Below are positions 32,881-45,740 of a stretch of DNA of 64,000 nt, piece after piece (the first letter of the stretch is position 1; each line of letters opens with the position of its first letter). The notes beneath the pieces were generated by a model, which made no database searches, was not told the DNA's origin, and saw only the letters and a program-made list of their open reading frames with translations. The stretch lies in NCBI RefSeq assembly GCF_029784135.1, contig NC_073745.1, positions 317,104,287 to 317,168,286 of the forward strand, in the 5' to 3' direction. The DNA is from Toxorhynchites rutilus septentrionalis. Taxonomy: Eukaryota; Arthropoda; Insecta; Diptera; Culicidae. A program made the translations under genes and the position numbers.

Positions 32881-35270
32881 TGTTCTGCTTGTTCGGTCTA
32901 ACATTACAAATTCCCATTGCGGAGGGATATCTTATGACATCTGTGTCAGGAATTGAATCGGAGCTTTACCATTCGATTTGGACCGAAAAAAAAGCATTAT
33001 TCGGCGTAATGCGTAAAGCAGTAGTGGGGAAGGGTGTTAGGGTAGAGGTTTGTATTTTTTTTACAGGGGGGGGGTCTTCCGATGTAAGAACGCTTTCAGG
33101 TGTTTTTTTCGGTTTTTTGTAAGTTCTACATTTGTAGAATGCTTTAAAAAACAATGAAAATATTTTTCTCTCGAAGCGGTTTAGATCCATCTTCCTACTT
33201 TATTTCTGGAAGGGTTTTGTTGGTTGAAATTAATTCAAAGGCAACAGCTGTAAGCATCAAATGAAGAAGAAAGGATGCATTTCATTATCAATAATTCTTG
33301 ATATTTACTTATTATGTTAATACTTTTTTGTTTTTCCAGGTCTAGATACCTCGGGGCCTTTTTGGAGATAGTAATCAACGGTGTCATGCATTCATCAATG
33401 TTTCAATGACGGATTGTTTATGGACGCTGTCAACAAGGCTGCTGGGTTTCAAGTCAGCTATGTCAGACTGCTTTAGAGAAACGTTGGTAAATCATATTTT
33501 TCATTGTGAATATACATAGAAAAAATATATGAAATCGTGTAAAATACAAATTTCTACATCAAATATGTGGCTTGTTAGGAACAAACTTTTCATTAATTAA
33601 TATTTTCATTAATATCATTAATTTCATCGTGTAATTATATTGACTCTCACCGCACCACGAACGTATGTCTTGCGTATGGTTGCCTTGCGCACTTCACTTC
33701 TTTGCGGTATAGATTACGCACAATACAAACATTACAGGAGGGTTATGTCTGAGACACGACCGCATAATTGATGTAGGACTATGTTAGGTTATTTGCTTCA
33801 TACTGATTTTTGATATATTTGACAAATTAGATTATTAAATTCATTCATAATTTTGTGGCCCTGAAAAGATGAGTCATTGGATGGTGTATAACACGATAAA
33901 AGATGCCGAAGTGAAATGAGATATGCTTCTGTGGTTCTAGACGAGATGGCTCCCGCGTTCTATGTGAATAAAATAATAGAAAAATATATTCTCCAGATTC
34001 TCCATCCCCATTTTCGTATTAAACCAACGGAACACGATGTAGAATACGCCAACGCAAATTACTATTACGATCTCACGGCAGAGTAAATAGGAAATCACTT
34101 TTTCCAAATTTCCTACACTTTCACCAAGATGAAGGTGAATCTCTCATTCACGTTCACGCGAAATTCAGGAAAATTCAATCATATTCTACGACTCAGCTCG
34201 CCGTCGCTCTGAGTATCGATTGCAATACAAGTTTGTAGAAACTGTATCGACTTTTCCAGTTGAAGGAAAAGTGTATGCTCTTTTTTTTTTGATTTTCGTA
34301 TTATGATTTGAGGACTGAAACAGAGAATATAAAATTATTTGCTGTCTATTCGCTCTGGTATTTTTTCCGAGAACTCTATCCGCGGCTAGCAATTTCCATC
34401 TCCGTATCAAAAACCCCAGATGAAGATTAAATTCGCGTTAGTTAGCTGTTAGACCGCGAATTTTATATATATTTATCTAATGGCTCATGGTTCACTATGG
34501 GGTGGGCCTTGCGATGAAGATTTTTATTCTCTTCGCAGACAGAACATGATGATAATGTATTGAATTTAGAATTATGAAAAGGCCAATTTGGAAAAACTCT
34601 CCGAGTTTGAAGCCTTTTGCAAAAATGAAAGTAACAACTTCAACTGAACTTTCGACCTTCAAAAACATGTTGGAAGAGCAACTACGAGATCAAACGACCA
34701 ATCAGAGCGCGGGATTTTCGTTTGGATAATGCTTGACATTTTTTTCAATTGTTCGATGGTTGGTTTCGTGAAATATATAATTTTCTTCATTGTATTGTTA
34801 TGGAGTGCCCAAATCGATTGATGCAAAAATCTCGTAAATCCATCAGGAAATGGCTGTGCCATAAGCGTTCGAAATTGGGCAATTTTGGCGATGCGACCGA
34901 TTTCCGTTTTTTAATTTGCATCCCCAATCTGTTCTGGAAAAACCTAATCCTACATAAAAAAAATATTTGAGCGAAAAATATCACCTCACCAGCCACCAAG
35001 CTCATAACTACATTTTTTATAACGTTAACTGAGGCGCAAACAACTATACGTTCGACGGCTTCTAGCTATCGACGAGAGAAGCTTTTTATCTCATTCGAAA
35101 CCAAAAAAAAAAGTGTCCTAGACACGAACGCATTGTTGACATAAGACTACGAATTTATTTTATTAAATTCTGTCTCTTCGGATAGTATTTAAGAATGAAA
35201 CGAAATTTGAGAATTATCTCTTTAGTTGCCTTTTATCACCGCAAGAGCAGCACGTTGATTATCAGCAAGT
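32881..35270. other. Gene-free stretch with scattered repeats
   Basis: 33125-33290 shares 'tacatttgtagaatgctttaaaa' and neighbouring words with 42922-43110. 34690-35000 belongs to the repeat family of 30.7-31.0 kb. No gene was recognised. Confidence 0.4.
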
Positions 35271-35275
35271 ATATA

Positions 35276-35789
35276 CAGTAAAACCAGTTTTTTTGCGGTT
35301 TTTTTGTTCGATTGTTTTTTGTGCGATTTTTTTGTGTGGTTTTCTGTTCATGTGCGGTTTCTTTTGTGCGATTTTTTTGTGCGGTATATGAGAAAAAGCG
35401 TATTTGACGAAGTTATCTTCCATTTAGTTTTTTTCAATGGTTTATGTGCATTTCAGTGCGAAAAAAGCATATTTGCGTGTCAATTATCCACTTCTGAAAT
35501 CATTCCCCTCCTCCTATCAAATGCCCGTTTTTGCATGACATGATTTCTAACAGCAACACGTTTCGACATGCAACTAACAGGGAAACAAAAGGAAATTGAA
35601 TGGTGAACGGTGTGGGTTTGAGTTATTTTCTTGCGGGGAAACTTTTTTTATGCGGTCCCTATCTACCGCACAAAAAAAGTTTTTTTTTCAAAATGTGTAC
35701 CGAACACGATTTTTTAAAGCTACTGGTGAAGTTTTGCACGATTTTTTTTTGTGCGGTCCCTATCCCCTGCACAAAAAATGATTTGCCTG
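35276..35789. mobile_element. MITE, 514 bp, rich in 'tttttgtgcgg' words
   Basis: The ends are weakly inverted (CAGTAAAACC left, reverse complement of the right end CAGGCAAATC) with TA on both sides (35274-35275, 35790-35791). The interior repeats 'gtgcgattttttt' and 'tgcggtccctatc' words, including a small hairpin. Non-coding. Confidence 0.55.
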
Positions 35790-35791
35790 TA

Positions 35792-36600
35792 CAGCATTTC
35801 AACAACCGCTTGGGGAAGTGCTTCATTTCGCTTCGGTTGGTTGCCCACTCATTAAGGCCGGGACATGGGTAAAATAATGGTTTGATAGATGTTTTTTTTG
35901 TCCAATATAGAGGCTACAAAAACTACAAAATACATTCGCCTCTAGCCTTGAAAAAAGCCTATCACCAGATCAATTCATGGAGAATCCATTGTAGCTACGA
36001 TTGCTTCTTCTTCTGGTTTCTTCTGTATGTATTAAGAGAGAATCTAATTAATTGGATTTACACACGATTTTAGCTATTTTAATTTTGAAAAAAAACCTAT
36101 AATTTGCATGCAAATCAATTATTTGATTAACTACGAATTAATTCACCAGAGAATTATTTTTCCTTAATATGCATGCTTCTAGAAAGACGTTATCCTGCGT
36201 CAAAAATCACGGCAAAGTTGATCACAAGTCAAGGTTATCGCAAATCAGTGTACTCGGAATTCTTGCCATTAAGTCAGACGGAGAGCAAATTGATATCTTT
36301 AACAGATTCTGACCCAAAAGCACGAATTATCGGTACATTGTTTTCTATTAATTATTATGCCTTCTGTTTGACTCTTCATGGGTATCCGCCCGGAGTCTGC
36401 ACGACATCCGTTCTATCCGAACATTAGAAATCGGTGGCCGAAATCGCATTAAAACTTCCAGCTGGTAGCCCAAAATAGTGAACTTTCCCGAAGCCATTAG
36501 CATAAATTTTCATCTATGGCTTGTAAAATTAGTGTTGGCTTTTTTCCAGCATTTAACTCTATTAGCTCGCTATTTCCGCACCGAACACAGAACGGGAAGC
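35792..36600. other. Gene-free stretch
   Basis: AT-rich. 'cattcgcctctagccttg' at 35933 is a fragment of a repeat word seen elsewhere in the window. No gene was seen. Confidence 0.35.
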
Positions 36601-37720
36601 TCTGAAACTCTAAAAACCAAACCAAACTGAACCAACTCAACGGAAGCCGCCCACGCTTCCTATCTATCGCTGGTTGGCTTATCTGCGCTCGGTATTTGCG
36701 TCCTCACGGAGGGTTGGCCCGAGCAAGCGAGAAAAACTTTGCTCGCTGCAATTTATTTTCAATTAATTATGTTTTGCTGATGATGGATTGAGTTTCATTA
36801 GAAAGAATTTAATAAATACACAAAACATCAGTCGACGCGGCGATGTTTCGTGTATTTACGCGTTGAAGCGCTTGCAAGGACAGAGTATCTCCATAAAAGA
36901 TGAGCGGGATGATTAATTTGAAGTTTCCAACATTCGCGTCACGGTCATAAACGGTTGGAAAGTACACCGCAAATCTCGTCGGTGTTAACTCCCCGCGCGC
37001 CAGACAGATTCAGTCCGCTTTGGGTGCGGTCATTTTCGACCCTGACGCAACGGTCGATGTCATCGCGATGCAGCCGGTCGCCTCCCGGTTAATGCCGAAA
37101 CGAGGAGTTCCCGCCGCCATTAGAAGTAATTACTTGCATTTTTATGGGGGTGAAAAGTTTCGTGACTGCTGAATTAGGGTTAGGGAGCTTAAATGGGATT
37201 TTCCAGGCGTCCGTTACGGAAAGTTTTCTCCGTCACGAGATGGAGGTCCGATGAAACAACGGCCACGGCAGGCTGGACAAAGCACACAAATCATTTTCGT
37301 GCTGTTGATTAGTGGCGAACGAGGATGGAACTTCGGGGCGGGAGGCGGAGTGCTAAGCGGCAAATAGCAATAGCGAAAGTAAAATGGAATGTGATTAAAT
37401 TTTGATAACATTGTGGTTTAGTTTCCCCATCTGTATGGCAGACGGGGTTGCGGAGACGGTCGGCTGGCCGGCGGTGAAGGGTTGTAAAATGGAATTTATT
37501 GAGTCAGGGAAATGCTGATGATTAGCAGCTCGGTTTGGTGGAATTTGCTCCCGTTTTTATTTGGTTCCGGGCGGGGCAATAAATGATTTTTATACTCCAA
37601 TTATGAAGGAAGCAGAATGAATATATAGCAAACATAAGATTGTCGTAAAATTAATCCATCGTTTCAATCGCTTTAGAGACACTTTGTGTTTGCCAGAGCC
37701 ACAAGTTGCAACTTCCGACG
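36600..37720. other. GC-richer island, no ORF, possibly conserved non-coding DNA
   Basis: GC content rises sharply between about 36,600 and 37,570, with no repeats visible and no ORF longer than about 65 codons. It ends just before an 8-bp satellite. A regulatory or other host role is possible but unproven. Confidence 0.35.
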
Positions 37721-37753
37721 GACAACTAGAGATGTTAAATGTTTTACCAAATT

Positions 37754-38888
37754 AACAAATTAACAAATTAACAAATTAACAAATTAACAAATTAACAAAT
37801 TAACAAATTAACAAATTAACAAATTAACAAATTAACAAATTAACAAATTAACAAATTAACAAATTAACAAATTAACAAATTAACAAATTAACAAATTAAC
37901 AAATTAACAAATTAACAAATTAACAAATTAACAAATTAACAAATTAACAAATTAACAAATTAACAAATTAACAAATTAACAAATTAACAAATTAACAAAT
38001 TAACAAATTAACAAATTAACAAATTAACAAATTAACAAATTAACAAATTAACAAATTAACAAATTAACAAATTAACAAATTAACAAATTAACAAATTAAC
38101 AAATTAACAAATTAACAAATTAACAAATTAACAAATTAACAAATTAACAAATTAACAAATTAACAAATTAACAAATTAACAAATTAACAAATTAACAAAT
38201 TAACAAATTAACAAATTAACAAATTAACAAATTAACAAATTAACAAATTAACAAATTAACAAATTAACAAATTAACAAATTAACAAATTAACAAATTAAC
38301 AAATTAACAAATTAACAAATTAACAAATTAACAAATTAACAAATTAACAAATTAACAAATTAACAAATTAACAAATTAACAAATTAACAAATTAACAAAT
38401 TAACAAATTAACAAATTAACAAATTAACAAATTAACAAATTAACAAATTAACAAATTAACAAATTAACAAATTAACAAATTAACAAATTAACAAATTAAC
38501 AAATTAACAAATTAACAAATTAACAAATTAACAAATTAACAAATTAACAAATTAACAAATTAACAAATTAACAAATTAACAAATTAACAAATTAACAAAT
38601 TAACAAATTAACAAATTAACAAATTAACAAATTAACAAATTAACAAATTAACAAATTAACAAATTAACAAATTAACAAATTAACAAATTAACAAATTAAC
38701 AAATTAACAAATTAACAAATTAACAAATTAACAAATTAACAAATTAACAAATTAACAAATTAACAAATTAACAAATTAACAAATTAACAAATTAACAAAT
38801 TAACAAATTAACAAATTAACAAATTAACAAATTAACAAATTAACAAATTAACAAATTAACAAATTAACAAATTAACAAATTAACAAAT
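37754..38888. repeat. 8-bp satellite (AACAAATT)n, about 142 units
   Basis: The array reads as perfect AACAAATT for about 1,135 bases, with no variant unit noticed. It contains stops in all frames, so no ORFs arise. It starts from a single imperfect 'accaaatt' at 37746. Confidence 0.97.
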
Positions 38889-39495
38889 AATTCAAGATTC
38901 GAATTAATTCATCAATAGTTGAACGATAAGCGCTCAAAATTGGAGGGTTTTTATGACGCAATCGATAATTATATATTTTAATTGTACCCTAAATATTTTC
39001 CCAAAAGACGTAATTTTACGAGGAAAACGAATATAAAAAGATCTGAGAACAAAAAACTAATATCCAAACGTTAGAAAATCTCAAATACAAATGAATCATT
39101 TGTTTAAGAAACCCCATAAGTCCATTTGACGAACTTGCGAGAAAACGACCAAAAACTGTTTTTCACCAAATTTTGACCTGGTCCTCCTATTTGTTGGTAT
39201 CAGGTTCGGGTATTACACCCAAAGCATATAATGTGAAACCACTTTTTCTTCAATATAACAGTTTAAGCTCAAAATATAACGTTTTAAAGTTGATGGACTT
39301 AGGGGGTTTCTCAAAAAAAACGAGAAATCAGTGGTTAATTTAGAAGTGATGCAATTCAATTTTATGTACTTTTAATGTACATACTGCTCATACCAAGTTC
39401 TTACTTGGGGCTGTGTATCATCATCAGAAGAAATTTCGATTAAGATGAGTTGCGCATGCTTCTTACGGCATCGGTAAACAATGAATGAAATTTTA
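38889..39495. other. Gene-free AT-rich stretch
   Basis: The first part ('ataagcgctcaaaattgga') is a fragment of the 30.9/34.9 kb repeat family. Nothing else was recognised. Confidence 0.35.
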
Positions 39496-39499
39496 TATG

Positions 39500-40435
39500 A
39501 AACCCGACGAACTTCGTCCCGCCCAAAATAGATTTTTTTATTTGAATACTTTCAAACATCCACGTTTTCTTACTAAGTGAACTTTAGTGAGTCCAATCAC
39601 TGAACACTTCATTGATTGATTACCCTTTGCCCCTTCACAATTATATAGTACTTCTACAAAAATTCGTCCTTATAATATAAAATTATTTTCAGACACAATT
39701 CTCGTTCAAGATTCTTCAAGCATTTGTAAATAACATGTTTCTCCGTTGTATGGAATACATGTTTGATACAGAGAATATAACAACATAAAGACAGCTCAAA
39801 TCGGACCATTCCTTCCTCGGGTTTAGGGAACACCAACACATTTGGCCTTCCATTTTTGTTTATATAGATAGAAGATATAGGAATGCGTTATTCCGTCTGA
39901 AAATCCTTTTCCACTTTCAAACAAAAATCAGTTTCGTTAGCGCCAACATCAAATGGACTAACAACGCTTAGCTAATTGTTGAACATATGGGAATTCAATT
40001 TTCCGAATTTTCCGATTTTTCTCTCCGCTATATTGATCTACGGGAAGAGACGAATACAACGAAATATAGATGACTCAAATTGAACCATTCTTTCCTCGGG
40101 TTTTGCGCTTACCAACAATTTTGGCCTTCCATTTTTATTTATGGAATATAAGATATGGAAATGCGTTAATTCGCCTGAAAATCCATTTCCACTTACGAAC
40201 AAAGATCAATTTCAATAGCGTAAATATCGAATGGACTAACAACGTTTATTGTTATAGGAATTCAATTTTCCGAATTTCCTTCCTTCAGGATTTTCCGATT
40301 TTTCTCTCCACTATATTGATCTACGGGAAGAGACGAATACAACAAAATACAGGAGGCTAAAATCGGACCATCCCTTCTTCGGGTTTTCCGCTTACCAACA
40401 GATTTTGCCTTACATTTTTATTTATATAGATTATG
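39500..40435 (-). mobile_element. Helitron-like element with three tandem 5' ends
   Basis: Read on the minus strand it starts near 40435 with TCTATATAAATAAAAATG, an AT-rich TC start as in Helitrons. That start repeats, diverged, near 40145 and 39870, so units of about 280 bp are stacked in tandem. The 3' part ('gaacgagaattgtgtctgaaaataat' through 'gggcgggacgaagttcg') matches the plus-strand copies ending at 45580 and 61782, but the final CTAGT is lost. No Rep/helicase is present, so it is non-autonomous. Confidence 0.65.
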
Positions 40436-40501
40436 TTTCAAACCCCAATTAAAGGGGATTCGTAGGACTAACTTTTTCTGGAATTTTGATAGTCGATGAA
40501 G

Positions 40502-40657
40502 GTTTTTTTTTTCTTCTCTATTATAGTGATTTTCAACACATTTCGGCTGGTTCGTCACTTTTGCTTCCATTTTCGGAAGAATGTCGGGAGTGAGAATTGA
40601 ATTCGTGATCTCTGCGTGAGAGGTATGGATGTTACCACTACGCCAGATCGCCTCCAC
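40502..40657 (-). mobile_element. tRNA-derived SINE
   Basis: On the minus strand: A-box TGGCGTAGTGGTAAC (40645-40631), B-box-like GAATTCAATTCTC (40604-40592), a short body ('aagtgacgaaccagccgaaa') and an A-rich tail (about 40512-40502). The spacing of the boxes fits a tRNA promoter. The mutated B box and the tail argue against a tRNA gene. Confidence 0.7.
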
Positions 40658-40739
40658 TCGATGTAGGTATCCTCAAGGACTCAAAATTTGCCAATTGATA
40701 ATAAAATTTTGATACAAGTGGCGTTTATGGGGTTTCTCA

Positions 40740-40960
40740 AACAAACGATTCAAATATCTAAAAGTATAATAATTAAAGTCAAAAGATCCGAAAATGGGAA
40801 ATCCAATCCACTAAAATTTAAAAATACTCGAAAAACGAAAATCCTAAAATCCTAAATCTAAAAACCATAACATTCTAAAACTCAAAAATGTAGAATCTTA
40901 AGTCTAAAAATTCAAAAAATCTACAAATCTACAATCAGAAAATCTAAAATACGCGTATCA
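40740..40960. repeat. Low-complexity 'aaatctaaaa' region
   Basis: Decayed short repeats of 'atctaaaa'. The same type recurs at about 42450-42560 and 44560-44800. Non-coding. Confidence 0.7.
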
Positions 40961-41235
40961 ATCGATAACGGATCGGCTGAGTTGAACAGCCTGTATATTG
41001 TTGAGTTCGTATATACCCAAGAAGTGTTTGTATGATGCGAAAAACTGGAGAAAATATGGAAAATTCATCTACTTATTATTATGTAACACGTACCGCGTTT
41101 TTTTAACGTAGGACTACGTCCAACCTTTCAATAACATTCAATGTAATATCTCGTCAATTGATGCATGTCTTTTGAATTCAAATACCCAGGTTAATGTGAC
41201 ATAATATGACCAGGATTTTCGTTACCTTAGACATA

Positions 41236-41475
41236 TGGTCGGTGTTAAGTCAGAGCGGACCAAGTCGCAAAATTGAAAACTTCGAGTTATTGTTTACATT
41301 AGGTTGAACATTTTGTTCCACATTCCACATTTACCAGATTTGGAAAATCACGCGTACAGCGGGAATAACTCATCGAAATTTTTTTGAACGCTCATTGAAA
41401 ACTCATTATAGCACCAAACATCAAACTCGTTTTTCTCGAAATGTCACATGGTCCGGTCTGACTTAACACCGACCA
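41236..41475. mobile_element. MITE, 240 bp, TA target duplication
   Basis: Inverted ends TGGTCGGTGTTAAGTCAGA (left) and the matching 'tctgacttaacaccgacca' (right) extend through 'cggacca', with TA on both sides. The interior is non-coding. A related end ('gtgttaacaccggccatat') is seen near 59995-60014. Confidence 0.8.
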
Positions 41476-41479
41476 TATA

Positions 41480-44400
41480 TTGTGAGAATAGTTGAATGAG
41501 TAATCACCGTAAGGAATAGAATAGGTATTTTTTTATACTACTCGCCGCTCACATTCTCCCGCAAAATTCTTGCAAGCTATTCGGGAATTAGCTAACACGA
41601 TTTAGTTTCACTTTTCGATGCAATGTTGTATTGAACAAAAGGTATAGATTTTTCGCTCTTTGGTTTTGGGTTCTAGACTTAGAGGCGAATGAACTGAAAG
41701 GTTTAAAACTCTATAACTCAACGAAGATTCAGCGAACAGCCAATACCATATGTTAAAAGTGAGAATTGATTTGGAAATACTGCTGCTGTGCCGATTGCTC
41801 GCGCCGCTCAGTAGAATTATTCTGAGTAATTAAATATGCGTTTGTTGAATAGAAAAAAAAAAGTAGAAAAAGGGGCTGTGCTATACATTATGTTTCTCTT
41901 CTGAGTCGATTTTGCACATATGACGTTGAGAGGTATGAATTACCTGCTCTTTACTTTAAATTTTTAGCAGCAATTACTATTCGACAGTCATCCAGTTAAC
42001 AACCAGTGATTGAGGCGAATGAATTGCAAAATCTTTACAATTTGACTCTCTCTCTCATTCTCTTTCTCTTACTCCACGCACAAGTCCTGTTATCATTTGA
42101 AATATTCCAACAAATGAAAATAAAACAATATATATAAATTGAGAGTTCTTGGTGTAGTCACAAGGTTTTTCACTAGTCTCCAACGCCCGTCGTTTTTGAT
42201 AATAGGGTTAAACCTTGAACTGAAATTGTGTTTGATAATCATCGCAAATTCATCGATTGATTGATTTCATTTCAATCATTTCAATCATAAACTCCAAAGT
42301 CCATAGAATATTAATCAATGAATGGCTCTGGGATCGTTAGATAAGAAAGATAAGTTAGATAAGAAAAACTTTCATATTAAATGTTCTTATTATTCATATA
42401 TTTATATCAATTTTGAGTTCGCTGGGTCTGCTAGTGAATTGATTAAATAAAAAAAAACATAAAACACACGAATAGAGAACCAAAAAACTTGAATCAAAAA
42501 AATCTAGAATCTGAAAAAATAAAATACGAAAGTTTTAAATCAAAAAATCTAAATGCTTCTGGTATTATTTTTGACGCAGGACTACGGAAAGGTTTTTGAA
42601 ATTCTAGAATTAACTATTTAGTAAAAGTTGACCTCGAAAAGGACCGATGTTTTGTGTGGTTTCGTTGAATGAGTAGAAAATGGTTGATGCATAATTAATT
42701 ATTACCTCGTTAGTGACAGTACTGCGCTAAGTAAGCAACGTGAATGTTTTCTCGTTTTTATATATAAAACAAAAATTCTGTTTGTACGTAGAGGAGATGT
42801 GTCTAAAACGCGCCTGCCAGGCAATTTGACCCACCTGATTTTCTCGTAAACCAGCAAGAATAGAAATGCAATGGATATAGGCAAACGTGCTAGTCAATGA
42901 TAGAATCCTACCATGAAAATTTTACATTTGTAACATGCTTTAAAAGATAAGAAAAATAATTTTCTTTGGAAGCGATTTTTGATGTAATTTATTACATCAT
43001 TTCTATATGTTTTTTTGCTTGAATCCGATTCAAAGGCGATAACTGTGGATCATATCTATTGAGTCGAGTTCCCAGTGAATATCTCAGATGAAGAAAATAG
43101 TAAGAAAGGATTCTTTCCTTTCTCAATTTGTATTTTCCGCATCAGCTTACCATCGGGCAGTATGGCATACCCTCGATCGGGGAAATTTGCTCGCTTTCGG
43201 CCGTAAACATTCTCACGAGAGAAATAGCTTGTATGCGAGGGATGCCAGATGATTTTTTCAAATATCATTGCATGGTACGAATAAATGTCTTCAAATGTAA
43301 TCATAATGAACAAAAACGCAAAACCATCACGATATTTCTAAATCATGTTCGATAAATCACACAAACAATTGTTTTCACATACTTTGAAATGACCTCAGTA
43401 TGTTTTCACAAAATTAAATGTCTTGACAACGAAACATGTCTTCACATCTGGCATCTATATTATGTGCTCAGAGAATGCAGGAAAACAAGAGCGCGAACTG
43501 GAGAATTAATGTACAAATACTGGGAGAACACACACGCTCACCGGAGGAACGGTTTCTTCTCTTCGCTGGTGGGCATGGAGGAAATAGATTGATCGAATCT
43601 CTCATTCATACAAACTGTTTCTCTGAGCTTTATAGTCTCTGAGAGAAACAACTCATGGGTATATTATACTTCTGCTGGGCCATTTAACACCGTATGATTG
43701 GAAATTTAGAATTTGAGCGCCTTACAAAATAAAATTCGTAGCACTTTTGTTATTCAGTATCTAAAATACAGAACGAGTACAGATGACTAAGGGTTAACTA
43801 ATGTACGTACTACGTACTCAGACATTGAATCAGATTGTACATTCTGTCGAATATGAGAATCTTTTTCTGATCAGTTTCACATCAATGCGCAGAGATTGGG
43901 AACTGTGTTCGTTAGCCAAGGTCCAGGACACCTTAAAGGATTCATTAGTTTTCTTGCAATGAAGTGTACATGTCCTGGATACTTTACTTGGAGGGGAAAA
44001 TCAACCGAAACCTTCAACAAGATAAGGGTCGCCAACAATTAAAACACGATACGAACATTCGGAGGCCATTTCTAGTCGCAACCCAATTTGTGAAAATGCT
44101 TGCGAGTAGCACAAGCTTCCATACAATTACCCATAACCAAGAGTTCCCTCAGGTCTCGTGAAAGTATGTATGTATTCTTTTTGTATATCCATTGCTACTT
44201 TTATGCGCTGTTTACGGCTGATCCTAATAATATAATAATAACAGTTTCGCCTAATAACTAGATACCTGCGTGTGTCATGTACCAAAGAGCCATCAATTTC
44301 GTTTCAGCCTAACACAATAACAGTAAGAAACGAGCGAATTGAGTAAAATTATTTCGACATCATACGTCAACGATGCGGTCGTGCCTTCCACACAACCTAC

Positions 44401-45085
44401 AATATTTTTTTTAAATAAAATTTAAATTTAAATTAAAATTTAAAAAAAAAATTTACCTTTAGGATTATTTCTGTGCACAAGGTAACACAAAGCAAGTGAG
44501 ATGCGAATCATGACAAGTATCAGAAATAGAAAGCTAATCCAAAACTTGAAAAACATGGAATCCATATAATCAAAAATCACAAATCTAGAAAACCAAGATA
44601 CTAAAATCTGGAAATCTTAGATCTTAAAATATTGTATCCAGAAATCTAAAATCTAAAATCCAAAAAGAAAAACCAATTCTAAAATTCTAAAACAAAAGTC
44701 AAAAGCTCCAAGAATAAAAAATAAAAAAAAAATTTAAAAAATATAATCAAAAAGTCTAAAACCCGAAAGAATTCTGAAATCTAAAAATCTAACAACTAAC
44801 ACTTTTAAAACAGCCTATCCGTGGTGATCTCGCTCAAGTAAGAGAACTCTTGTAGCTTGCTTCTACACTCTGTCCAACTTCTATAAAACCAGGTGAAGAT
44901 CTTGCTGCGCTGTGCCATTCGAACCTGTTCTAGCTATTTGCCGCTCAGAAAGTTTCGATTTACGTGGAGCTCTCTCCTTCTTACCGTATCCTTTAGAATT
45001 CGTCAAATAATTGAGCACTACTTGATGGGATCGTCCAAACTGACGAGAAATTTCTCTGATACCTACATTTTCTTGGTGAAATGGA
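41480..45085. other. Gene-free stretch with repeats and low-complexity DNA
   Basis: Contains two copies of the 'gaggcgaatgaa' repeat word (41682, 42012), the 42922-43110 repeat shared with 33.1 kb, and low-complexity 'tctaaaa' DNA at 42450-42560 and 44560-44800. An AT-only stretch lies at 44400-44455. 43400-43650 has overlapping open frames of about 67 codons with no domain. No gene was recognised. Confidence 0.4.
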
Positions 45086-45087
45086 TC

Positions 45088-45580
45088 ATGAAAATTGGTA
45101 TGTAGGGGTTTTTGGGGCCGGGGAAGGTTTTCGAGACAGTTTGAGACCCTTCCCCCCTCTCCAAGGGGGGGCTGCCAAACAAATGAAACACAAATTTCTG
45201 CATTACTCGAGAATTAATCAAGCAAATGAAACCAAATTAGGCATATGTAGGTTTAAGGGTGCAGTAAATGATTCTATGGAGAATTAATCAAGCAAATAAA
45301 ACCAAATTTGGCATGTAACGTAACGGAGAAACATGTTATTTGCAAGTGGTTGAAAAATCTTGAACGAGAATTGTGTCTGAAAATAATCTGATATTATAAT
45401 GTCGAGTTTCGGTAGAAGTACTAGGAAGTTTATAGTAAAAGGTAATTTTAAAGGGAAGATTAGAAGATCAATCAATGAATTATTCTGCGATTGGATCCAT
45501 GAACAGCGCTTAGTAAGAAAACGTGGATGTGATAACGAAAAATAAATTAAGAACGGGACGAAGTTTGCCGGGTCAGCTAG
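45088..45580 (+). mobile_element. Helitron-like non-autonomous element, 3' end CTAG|T
   Basis: Shared blocks run from 'tgaaaattggtatgtagg' to 'gggacgaagtttgccgggtc' and the terminal CTAG (45577-45580) followed by T, the Helitron 3' signature, with no inverted repeats or target duplication. Near-identical 3' ends occur at 61782 and, inverted, at about 39500. No coding capacity. Confidence 0.65.
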
Positions 45581-45589
45581 TATAGTATG

Positions 45590-45740
45590 AAAAACAAATC
45601 TTAGGGAATTTCCGATTCGTTTGGCATGTAAATCGTCAAAATCCGTTCGCGACAAAAATAGTTATTAACGTTAACTTTATTTCATAAAAACGTGACCTGT
45701 TTTGGCACCCTTAATGAAAGACGTAGTTCTACGTTGAAAA
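45590..45740 (+). repeat. Dispersed repeat with 'acgtagttctacgt' palindrome
   Basis: About 140 bp, 'gggaatttccgattcg' through 'gttattaacgttaac' to 'aatgaaagacgtagttctacg'. It is closely matched at 60890-61035 and partly at 46150-46275. Non-coding; class unknown. Confidence 0.65.

Noticed and set aside
37754..38888. CRISPR-like or other spaced repeat array
   Set aside because: Units are contiguous 8-mers with no spacers.
40592..40645. A tRNA gene on the minus strand
   Set aside because: The B box is mutated (GAATTCAATTCTC), and a short body with an A-rich tail marks it as a SINE.
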